Shown: piece after piece, positions 1 to 4,382 of the stretch
Layout of the letters: each line of letters begins with the position of its first letter
Numbering within the stretch: position 1 is the stretch's first letter
The notes under the pieces: generated by a model
The model's input: only the letters and a program-made list of their open reading frames with translations
Databases searched by the model: none
Told to the model about the DNA's origin: nothing
Program-made: the position numbers and the translations under genes
Source: an uncultured Eubacteriales bacterium
GTDB taxonomy: Bacteria; Bacillota_A; Clostridia; Oscillospirales; Oscillospiraceae
Direction: 5' to 3'
Length of the DNA: 6,403 nt
NCBI GenBank assembly: GCA_949739085.1
Contig: CATIYU010000037.1
Coordinates: 1 to 6,403, forward strand

Positions 1-731
1 ACCTCCACCCCCATGTCCGCCAGCTTTTGCTCCACCTCCAGGTTGGAGAAGGCGTCCATTACCGTGTAGAACTCCCCCACAAGCCCCACCCGCAGGGGAC
101 GCTGGGGCTTTTTCAACGGCGCGCGCCGGAGAGCGCTCTTGGCCGCCCGGTAGCCCGCCTCCACCTCGCCCCGGCTGTGGGCGGTATACATGGCGGTAAG
201 GAAATCCTGGTAGGCCCGCTTGTACTCCCCGCCGGTGGCGTCAAAGCCGCAGTTTTTATAGTACTCCGCCGTAATCTCGTCCAGGTACTCCACCATCCGC
301 AGGCCCTCCATGAATTCCGCCAGGAATTTGGCCGGATTGGCCCTGGGATTCAGCCGCCGGACAATCCGGATATACTCCTTTTTCTTGCTCATGTCGTACT
401 CGGAGAGATTCACAAAGGTAAAGTTATACCCCAGATCCCGGAGAATCTGTTCCTGGAGCTCCCCGTAGTATCCCAGACGGCAGAGGCCGTGGGTCATGAG
501 CAGGGTGTCCGCCCCCGCCTCCAGTGCCTCGATCATGCTGCCCAGAGTGGTCTTGAAGGGGGTGCAGACAAAATCCGGGCTGTATTTGGCCCCCAGCTCC
601 ATGGTGCGGCGGGTGATGGCCGGGGGCATGATATACTTGGCCCCGATGGCCTCCTCGATAATATAACGGAAGGCGCAGTTGTACTCCGCGTACCGGGGGA
701 ACGAGATGCTTCTTCCCGCAGTTGTCTTCAT
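1..731 (-). CDS. 2-hydroxyacyl-CoA dehydratase-like protein (COG3581-type), partial at left edge
   Basis: An open reading frame starts at 731 and runs off the window at position 1; 243 residues are visible with no stop. It begins MKTTAGRSISFPRYAEYNCA. It resembles the 2-hydroxyglutaryl-CoA dehydratase / dehydratase-activator superfamily, nearest in style to the COG3581 group. Three cysteines lie in the expected pattern for [4Fe-4S] binding: C19, C56 (DFVCTPFKTTLGSMIEAL) and C84 (THGLCRLGYYGE). Near the edge, a strand followed by GEFYTVMDAFSNLEVE matches the second Rossmann-like domain of the family. The start is well supported: AAGGAGG lies 7 bases upstream, and the ATG shares one base with the TGA of the preceding gene (TGATG), so translation is probably coupled. 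In characterised relatives the dehydratase is a cytoplasmic iron-sulfur enzyme that removes water from 2-hydroxyacyl-CoA by a radical mechanism after ATP-driven electron transfer from an activase. This subfamily has no known substrate. The family call is fairly sure; the reaction is not known. Confidence 0.82.
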   Translation of the reverse strand, partial: MKTTAGRSISFPRYAEYNCAFRYIIEEAIGAKYIMPPAITRRTMELGAKYSPDFVCTPFKTTLGSMIEALEAGADTLLMTHGLCRLGYYGELQEQILRDLGYNFTFVNLSEYDMSKKKEYIRIVRRLNPRANPAKFLAEFMEGLRMVEYLDEITAEYYKNCGFDATGGEYKRAYQDFLTAMYTAHSRGEVEAGYRAAKSALRRAPLKKPQRPLRVGLVGEFYTVMDAFSNLEVEQKLADMGVE

Positions 732-1660
732 CAGAGCGCCTCCTTTTTGAATCGGATGATGTCGATAAAGCTCTCCAGCCGGGTCTCCACCCCCGCCGTG
801 CCGGTCTGGCTGTCCAGAACCAAGTGCAGCAGGGGCAGATTCTTCACTCGCCGGGCAATGAGTTCGTTGACCATGGAGTCCGGTCCGCAGGGGAAAGCGC
901 TGAGGAGAATCACGCCGTCCACCTGGTTTTCGTACAGGGCAATGCCCCCCAGAATCTCCCGGCTCATCTCCCACTTGCAGGTGCTGGAGAGCTCCAGGCT
1001 GCTGTCGAGCGCCTCCTCCCGGTCCGCCAGGTCCGCCCGCAGGGGGATAACCCCAGCCTGTTTCAGGTAGCCGGTGACCGTGCGGCCCACATAGGCGTCC
1101 TCAATGATATAGCTATGGGCGGCGATAAGGATTTTCAGCCCCTTCTCGCGGCACAGAGCCTCCTGCTCCCGGGCCTTGGCCCGCTGGTGGGCCAGCTCCG
1201 CCCGCTTCGCCAGCTTGTAGGCCCGCTTCGCCTCCCGTGCCGGGAACCCCAAAGCCTGTCCCATCTCCAAAAAGGCCTCCGCCTCGCCCTTCTTTTCCAG
1301 CACGTCCACGTTGTAGGAGAGGAATTTCTGTCCCGTGCCCCGGAAGACGCTCCGCGTCAGGTCCGGCAGGGCCTCGAACCGGGTACACATATTCCGGTGG
1401 CGGCCAAAGCTGCTGACGCGGGGTGTCAGGATATAGTCGCATTTCCCCACCAGAGCGTCCACGTGGCCCAGATAGATTTTCAGGGACAGGCACGCCTCGT
1501 CAATGGCCAAGGCCCCGCCCCGCTCCAGAAGCTCCCGGTCCGTGGGGCCGCTGACCGCCGCCTCCACCCCCAGCTCCTCAAAAAAGGCCCGCCAGAGCAC
1601 ACGGTACCGGTGGTACAGCATGGCGCGGGGGAGCCCGACAACTATCTTATGTTCCTCCAT
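731..1660 (-). CDS. acyl-CoA dehydratase activase-related protein (DUF2229 / COG3580-type)
   Basis: This is a 309-residue protein starting MEEHKIVVGLPRAMLYHRYR. Recognisable family blocks are the N-terminal strand and GLPRAML (9-15), EACLSLKIYLGHVDAL (55-70) with C57, KCDYILTPRVSS (73-84) with C74, C92, an Ala/Lys/Arg-rich helical segment (about 143-173), SSTCKWEMS (225-233) with C228, and FPCGPDSMVNELI (256-268) with C258. It ends with a TRLESFIDIIR block (293-303). The cysteines suggest iron-sulfur binding, as in the dehydratase superfamily. The ATG at 1660 was chosen because AAGAGGA lies about 8 bases upstream. A TTG eight codons earlier (1684) has no ribosome binding site and abuts the leader hairpin. 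The stop overlaps the start of the next gene by one base, so the two products probably work together. In many Clostridia this family sits beside a BadF/BcrA-type ATPase; none is visible here, and it may lie beyond the left edge. No biochemical function is established for the family. Confidence 0.85.
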   Translation of the reverse strand: MEEHKIVVGLPRAMLYHRYRVLWRAFFEELGVEAAVSGPTDRELLERGGALAIDEACLSLKIYLGHVDALVGKCDYILTPRVSSFGRHRNMCTRFEALPDLTRSVFRGTGQKFLSYNVDVLEKKGEAEAFLEMGQALGFPAREAKRAYKLAKRAELAHQRAKAREQEALCREKGLKILIAAHSYIIEDAYVGRTVTGYLKQAGVIPLRADLADREEALDSSLELSSTCKWEMSREILGGIALYENQVDGVILLSAFPCGPDSMVNELIARRVKNLPLLHLVLDSQTGTAGVETRLESFIDIIRFKKEAL

Positions 1661-1672
1661 GCAGATTGTCCT
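1661..1672 (-). promoter_or_regulatory. ribosome binding site that decides the DUF2229 start
   Basis: On the minus strand AAGAGGA precedes the ATG at 1660 with a spacer of about 8 bases. The alternative in-frame TTG at 1684 has no comparable site. This supports the shorter 309-residue protein. Confidence 0.6.
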
Positions 1673-1685
1673 CTTATCGTTCAAA

Positions 1686-1726
1686 ATAGGCTGCCAGCCG
1701 CCCCGAGGGAGCGGGTGGCAGCCTAT
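1686..1726 (-). terminator. Large hairpin with weak U-tract: terminator or leader attenuator
   Basis: A perfect 11-bp inverted repeat (1686-1696 with 1716-1726, arm ATAGGCTGCCA on the plus strand) encloses 19 bases. The inner part can extend the stem through CCGC (1698-1701) and GCGG (1711-1714). Read on the minus strand, the stem runs into TTTTG, a short U-tract. It lies after the permease stop (1768) and before the DUF2229 start (1660), so it may end ABC-operon transcripts. However, a good promoter (1729-1758) lies upstream of it, so it is also the first thing transcribed in the dehydratase-like unit. A terminator, an attenuator or a 5'-end stabiliser are all possible. The short T-run makes efficient termination uncertain. 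Confidence 0.6.
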
Positions 1727-1728
1727 GG

Positions 1729-1758
1729 ATTATAGCACAGGTTTTGGGAAAATGCCAG
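1729..1758 (-). promoter_or_regulatory. Predicted extended -10 promoter for the dehydratase-like operon
   Basis: On the minus strand a consensus TATAAT (1729-1734) is preceded by TGC (1735-1737), which makes an extended -10 element. An 18-base spacer separates it from CTGGCA (1753-1758), a 4/6 match to TTGACA. Transcription would start at about 1722, inside the outer edge of the hairpin at 1686-1726. The promoter begins only 9 bases after the permease stop codon, which makes the two downstream genes a separate unit from the ABC operon. Confidence 0.65.
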
Positions 1759-1767
1759 CCCCCGGCC

Positions 1768-2943
1768 CTATCTGGAAAAGATAATCTTCTCGTTGTTAAA
1801 CATTACCGCCAGCAGAGCCACCCCTGCCATGGTACACAACCCGTTCACCGCCAGGGTGGCCGCCACGCCGCTGGTCAGGATGCTGAAGGAAAACACCCCG
1901 GACATGCACTGCACGCTGTTATACAGCGGAATCAAATATGTGGCGAGATCTTGGGAGGCGCCCCCGCCGAACATGCCCGTTATGCCCAGCGCCATCACCA
2001 GGATCATCACCGGCATCACGTAGGTCTGTGCCTCCTTGGTGGTCTTGGCAAAAGCGGAGAGGAGAGAGATGAGGGTCACCAGCAGCAGCACCGTGGAGGC
2101 GATCACCGCTCCCAGCAGCAGATAGTCCTGGATCCCGTAAATGGATGCGTTCATGTCCACACCGGCCCCATTCATATCCATCATCTTCGGCAGAGCCAAA
2201 ATCGTACCGATGGTGCTGGACGCAGCGGACACTAGGGAGATGACCGCCAGAGCCAGAATCTTCCCGATGGCGATATGGGAGCGGCGGATGGGGGTGATGA
2301 GCATGGTGGCGATGGTGCCCCGCTCCTTCTCCCCGGCGATGGACTCCGGCGCGACAGCGGCGCACCCGGAGTACAGGAAGATCATCAGCAGCATGGGCAT
2401 CATCATGGCGAAGAAGCTGCCCATGGAGTCCTCCTCCGTAGCCAGATCGCCCCCAGCCCCGCTGGCGTTGACGTCAAACTTGTTCACCAGCTGGGACTCG
2501 TAGGCGTCCAGCAGCTGGGTCAGCTGCATGTAGGCCGCCTGGGAGGCGCTGGAGGCGCTGTTGTAGTAAACCGCAATATTGGGCGCGGCCTGTCCGGAGG
2601 CGGGGGTGTAGTCCGCCACGGCGGCGTCAAACCCCTCTGGGAACACCAACAGCAGGTCCAGCTCCTGGGCTGTAACAGACTCCTTGGCCGCCGCCTCGTC
2701 CTCGCCGGTGACAATGGCAAATCCCGCCTGGGGCAGCAGCAACTCCATGGATTCCGGCAGACGCACCACCTGCACGGTAGGCGTATAGTCCTCATCCACA
2801 CCAAGCGCACTGCCCATGGCGGAACCCATGAAGGCGTACAGCGCGTAGATCATAACGCCGGGCAAAAGAATGCCAGCCACCATCCGCTTATCGCCGAAAA
2901 AGCGGCTGAGCTCCTTTTTCATAATGATAAAAATGCCTCTCAT
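1768..2943 (-). CDS. ABC-2 type exporter permease, NatB-like
   Basis: This 391-residue membrane protein has the typical ABC-2 / NatB layout. A cytoplasmic amphipathic start (MRGIFIIMKKELSRFFGDKR) is followed by TM1 (about 22-40), then a large extracytoplasmic domain (about 41-175). Five more membrane segments follow at about 176-196, 225-250, 274-297, 305-325 and 355-382. Between TM2 and TM3 lies the diagnostic cytoplasmic block ESIAGEKERGTIATMLITP (200-218), the coupling region that contacts the ATPase. The length is close to that of NatB (about 386 residues). The start overlaps the stop of the ATPase gene by four bases (ATGA), so the two are made together. It ends with TAG at 1768. NatAB of Bacillus exports sodium ions, but related pairs handle other substrates, so sodium export here is only a guess. 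The exporter class is secure; the substrate is unknown. Confidence 0.9.
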   Translation of the reverse strand: MRGIFIIMKKELSRFFGDKRMVAGILLPGVMIYALYAFMGSAMGSALGVDEDYTPTVQVVRLPESMELLLPQAGFAIVTGEDEAAAKESVTAQELDLLLVFPEGFDAAVADYTPASGQAAPNIAVYYNSASSASQAAYMQLTQLLDAYESQLVNKFDVNASGAGGDLATEEDSMGSFFAMMMPMLLMIFLYSGCAAVAPESIAGEKERGTIATMLITPIRRSHIAIGKILALAVISLVSAASSTIGTILALPKMMDMNGAGVDMNASIYGIQDYLLLGAVIASTVLLLVTLISLLSAFAKTTKEAQTYVMPVMILVMALGITGMFGGGASQDLATYLIPLYNSVQCMSGVFSFSILTSGVAATLAVNGLCTMAGVALLAVMFNNEKIIFSR

Positions 2944-3716
2944 TCCCCGTCACCTGCCGTTTCCTTGTAGATTTCAAAGAACCTGTCCTCCAGGCTCAGT
3001 CCGCCGCAGACCCGCTCCAGGCTGTCGCAAATCACCATGCGACCATTGATGATGACTCCCACCCGATCGCAGAGCTTCTCAATGAGGCTGAAAATGTGGG
3101 TGGAGACCACGACAGTCCTGCCCTGGCTCCGCAGCTCCTGGAGGTAGTCTGTGACCACCTTGGCGGTAAGCACGTCCAGGCCGTTGGTGGGCTCGTCAAA
3201 AATAATAATTTCCGGGTTATGGACCAGGGAAATAACCAGGGAGACCTTCTGCTTCATACCCGTGGAGAGGTTGGCCACCTTCACCTCCGCGAAGCGGTCA
3301 ATGCCGAACCGGGCGAAGAGCTCCTCCTTCCGCTTGCGCTGCACGGCTGGTTCCACCTGGTGGAGGCCAGAAAAGAACTCAAAGAGGTAGTTGGGGGTAA
3401 AGCACTCCTCCAGCTTCAGCTCGCTGGTGAGAAAGCCCACCCGGCTGCGGACTTTGTCCGGCTCCCGGACCACGCTGGCACCGTCCAGGAGGGCGTCGCC
3501 GCTGTCCGGGCGAATGAGGGTGGAGAGCATCCGCAGGGTGGTGGTTTTCCCCGCGCCGTTGGGGCCCAGCAGGCCAAAAATCTCCCCCTGCCGTGCGGTG
3601 AAGCTGAGATGGTCCACAGCGACCCGAACCTTCGCCTTTGTCCGCTCCAGCTTCTGCTGCTTGGCGGAGAGCTGGAAGGTCTTGGTCAGCTCCCGCACTT
3701 CTAATATGTCTTGCAT
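2940..3716 (-). CDS. ABC transporter ATP-binding protein, NatA-like
   Basis: This 258-residue cytoplasmic ATPase powers the permease encoded next. Visible motifs are Walker A GPNGAGKT (51-58), signature LSTGM (150-154), Walker B IIIFDE (170-175), D-loop GLD (179-181) and H-loop histidine H207 in VVVSTH. A lysine-rich insertion (about 18-32) between the first strand and the A-loop region is seen in many clostridial NatA-like ATPases. The usual Q-loop glutamine is not obvious: the segment reads VGFLTSELKL (93-102). The start at 3716 (MQDILEVREL) is chosen over an upstream start at 3797. AAGGAGG lies 5 bases before it, and the predicted proximal transcription start (about 3781) falls inside the longer frame. 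The permease start overlaps the stop. Two minus-strand promoters lie upstream. The ATPase role is certain and the NatA-like assignment is likely. Confidence 0.93.
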   Translation of the reverse strand: MQDILEVRELTKTFQLSAKQQKLERTKAKVRVAVDHLSFTARQGEIFGLLGPNGAGKTTTLRMLSTLIRPDSGDALLDGASVVREPDKVRSRVGFLTSELKLEECFTPNYLFEFFSGLHQVEPAVQRKRKEELFARFGIDRFAEVKVANLSTGMKQKVSLVISLVHNPEIIIFDEPTNGLDVLTAKVVTDYLQELRSQGRTVVVSTHIFSLIEKLCDRVGVIINGRMVICDSLERVCGGLSLEDRFFEIYKETAGDGE

Positions 3717-3767
3717 GGGTTCCTCCTTCCGGACCGCCGGGGCGGCCCGCAGCTTGAATAGGTGATG

Positions 3768-3782
3768 TATCGTCCAGCGATA
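3768..3782. promoter_or_regulatory. Short palindrome at the ABC-operon start site, possible operator
   Basis: TATCG, five bases, then CGATA form a perfect 5-bp inverted repeat. It spans about +1 to +14 of the transcript predicted from the proximal promoter. A repressor bound here would block that promoter. As RNA it could form only a small hairpin. The binding protein is unknown; the divergent XRE protein is a candidate by position only. Confidence 0.35.
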
Positions 3783-3787
3783 GGTAG

Positions 3788-3816
3788 AATATAGCACGCC
3801 GTCCCCTCCTTGTCAA
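3788..3816 (-). promoter_or_regulatory. Proximal promoter of the ABC exporter operon
   Basis: On the minus strand a perfect TTGACA (3811-3816) and TATATT (3788-3793) are 17 bases apart. TGC just before the -10 adds an extended -10 element. The expected start is about 3781, giving a leader of about 65 bases before the ATPase ATG. The -35 box lies in a small palindrome (CCTTG, T, CAAGG on the plus strand). This is the best-matching promoter in the window. Confidence 0.75.
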
Positions 3817-3822
3817 GGGGGA

Positions 3823-3891
3823 GTTTCCCGGCAGGCTTCAGATTCCTCCACCAGATCCCGGCCTCCTCTCACCGATGGGCTGGCGGGAACC
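3823..3891. repeat. Imperfect inverted repeat between the tandem promoters
   Basis: The arm at 3823-3836 (GTTTCCCGGCAGGC) and the arm at 3878-3891 (GGCTGGCGGGAACC) can pair through TTCCCG/CGGGAA and then CAG/CTG, with one mismatch between. The arms are separated by about 41 bases. The structure would be present only in transcripts from the distal minus promoter. No known riboswitch consensus was recognised in it. Confidence 0.3.
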
Positions 3892-3914
3892 TTCCCCCCG
3901 CCATACGCGGTCAT

Positions 3915-3943
3915 AGTATAATATATCCCGGCCCGCAAGTCAA
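3915..3943 (-). promoter_or_regulatory. Distal promoter of the ABC exporter operon
   Basis: On the minus strand TTGACT (3938-3943) and TATACT (3915-3920), each 5/6 to consensus, are exactly 17 bases apart. The start would be near 3908, about 190 bases upstream of the ATPase ATG, so transcripts would carry a long leader. It lies about 18 bases from the -35 of the predicted XRE promoter on the other strand, so binding here could affect both directions. Confidence 0.6.
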
Positions 3944-3960
3944 CCCAAAAGAGTTAATTT

Positions 3961-3991
3961 TTGCCAAAAAAAACGGGTACACTCTTATTAT
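3961..3991 (+). promoter_or_regulatory. Candidate promoter of the XRE regulator
   Basis: TTGCCA (3961-3966, 5/6) and TATTAT (3986-3991, 5/6) are 19 bases apart, longer than ideal. The start would be near 3998, leaving a short leader containing AGGA (4004-4007). Short palindromes lie around it: TTTTT-GCC-AAAAA over the -35, CTCA-TT-TGAG (3992-4001) at the start site, and TGAGCTCA (4010-4017) at the ATG. Any of these could serve autoregulation. Confidence 0.4.
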
Positions 3992-4016
3992 CTCATTTGA
4001 GTTAGGACGTGAGCTC

Positions 4017-4262
4017 ATGACGGACACCAAGACGGCGGTGCGGGCCCGGATTCTGGAGCTGTGCGCCCAGCGGGGCATTACCGTCAACCGGCTGGCCACC
4101 CTCAGCGGTGTAACCCAGTCCACCCTCAACAACATTGTCAGCGGGCGCAACAACAGCGCCACCGTAGCTACCATCAAAAAGCTCTGCGACGGCCTGGACA
4201 TCACCCTCCGGGCGTTTTTCAACGACCCTGCCTTCGACGACCTGGAGCAGGAGGTCAAGTAG
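4017..4262 (+). CDS. Small XRE/Cro-type helix-turn-helix regulator
   Basis: This is an 81-residue DNA-binding protein starting MTDTKTAVRARILELCAQRG. The HTH_3-type fold covers almost the whole protein. Helix 1 is about 6-19. Helices 2 and 3 are in ITVNRLATLSG (21-31) and VTQSTLNNIVSGRNN (32-46), the second being the recognition helix. Helices 4 and 5 follow in ATIKKLCDGLDITLRAFF (51-68). There is no sensor or effector domain, so it may act as a simple repressor or with a partner. The ATG at 4017 is the only methionine start in the frame near AGGA (4004-4007), with a 9-base spacer; the open frame upstream to 3810 is non-coding in style. It is divergent from the ABC exporter operon and 120 bases ahead of the cardiolipin synthase gene, which has its own promoter. 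The family is certain; the target genes are inferred from position. Confidence 0.88.
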   Translation: MTDTKTAVRARILELCAQRGITVNRLATLSGVTQSTLNNIVSGRNNSATVATIKKLCDGLDITLRAFFNDPAFDDLEQEVK

Positions 4263-4278
4263 ATTCCCCCGGCGGAAT
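4263..4278 (+). terminator. Weak hairpin after the XRE gene
   Basis: ATTCC (4263-4267) and GGAAT (4274-4278) pair around a 6-base loop, directly after the XRE stop. It is followed by GGTTT and lacks a real U-tract, so it is at best a weak terminator and some transcripts may read on into the cardiolipin synthase gene. Confidence 0.25.
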
Positions 4279-4294
4279 GGTTTCAGGCAGACCA

Positions 4295-4322
4295 TTGACT
4301 TTACCGGCAGGTCTGGTACAAT
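4295..4322 (+). promoter_or_regulatory. Predicted promoter of the cardiolipin synthase gene
   Basis: TTGACT (4295-4300, 5/6) and TACAAT (4317-4322, 5/6) are 16 bases apart. TGG before the -10 gives an extended -10 element. The start would be near 4329, giving a leader of about 54 bases with GGGAGG (4370-4375) 7 bases before the ATG. The cardiolipin synthase gene can therefore be expressed separately from the XRE gene. Confidence 0.65.
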
Positions 4323-4382
4323 AGACAGTATCCGGCAAATTTCGGGGCGGCGGGACTGGCCGCCCGGACGGGAGGCTTCTCT

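Larger units (their letters stand above)
3717..4016. other. Intergenic regulatory region between the ABC operon and the divergent XRE gene
   Basis: These 300 bases hold no convincing gene. They contain the ABC ribosome binding site (AAGGAGG just before 3716), a palindrome at 3768-3782, a proximal minus promoter (3788-3816), an imperfect inverted repeat (3823-3891), a distal minus promoter (3915-3943), and a weaker plus promoter with the AGGA site (4004-4007) for the XRE gene. The A+T content rises sharply between about 3910 and 4005 against the GC-rich surroundings, as expected for promoters. An open frame continues upstream of the XRE ATG on the plus strand, but it has no start signal and lies across both minus promoters. 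Confidence 0.7.

Noticed and set aside
27..1735. Long plus-strand open frames (27-1070 and 722-1735)
   Set aside because: They are antisense to the two dehydratase-like genes, which show clear family motifs, good ribosome binding sites and coupled starts. Their own translations have no recognisable domain; long shadow frames are common in GC-rich DNA.
2141..2970. Plus-strand frames within the permease region
   Set aside because: They are shadows of the permease gene, whose membrane segments and AGEKERGT block are clear on the minus strand.
3717..3797. 27-residue N-terminal extension of the ABC ATPase
   Set aside because: The AAGGAGG site fits the ATG at 3716, and the predicted proximal transcription start lies within the extension.
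3869..3904. 11-codon minus-strand mini-frame just after the distal exporter promoter
   Set aside because: It starts only about 4 bases after the predicted transcript start, has no ribosome binding site and no run of informative codons, so it is not supported as a leader peptide.
3823..3908. Known riboswitch or small SRP RNA in the exporter leader
   Set aside because: No conserved box of a cobalamin, T-box, TPP, glycine or guanidine riboswitch, and no SRP RNA core motif, could be recognised.
3810..4016. N-terminal extension of the XRE regulator to about 150 residues
   Set aside because: The extension crosses predicted promoters on both strands, has no ribosome binding site, and XRE proteins of this kind are about 70-80 residues. 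The ATG at 4017 fits better.
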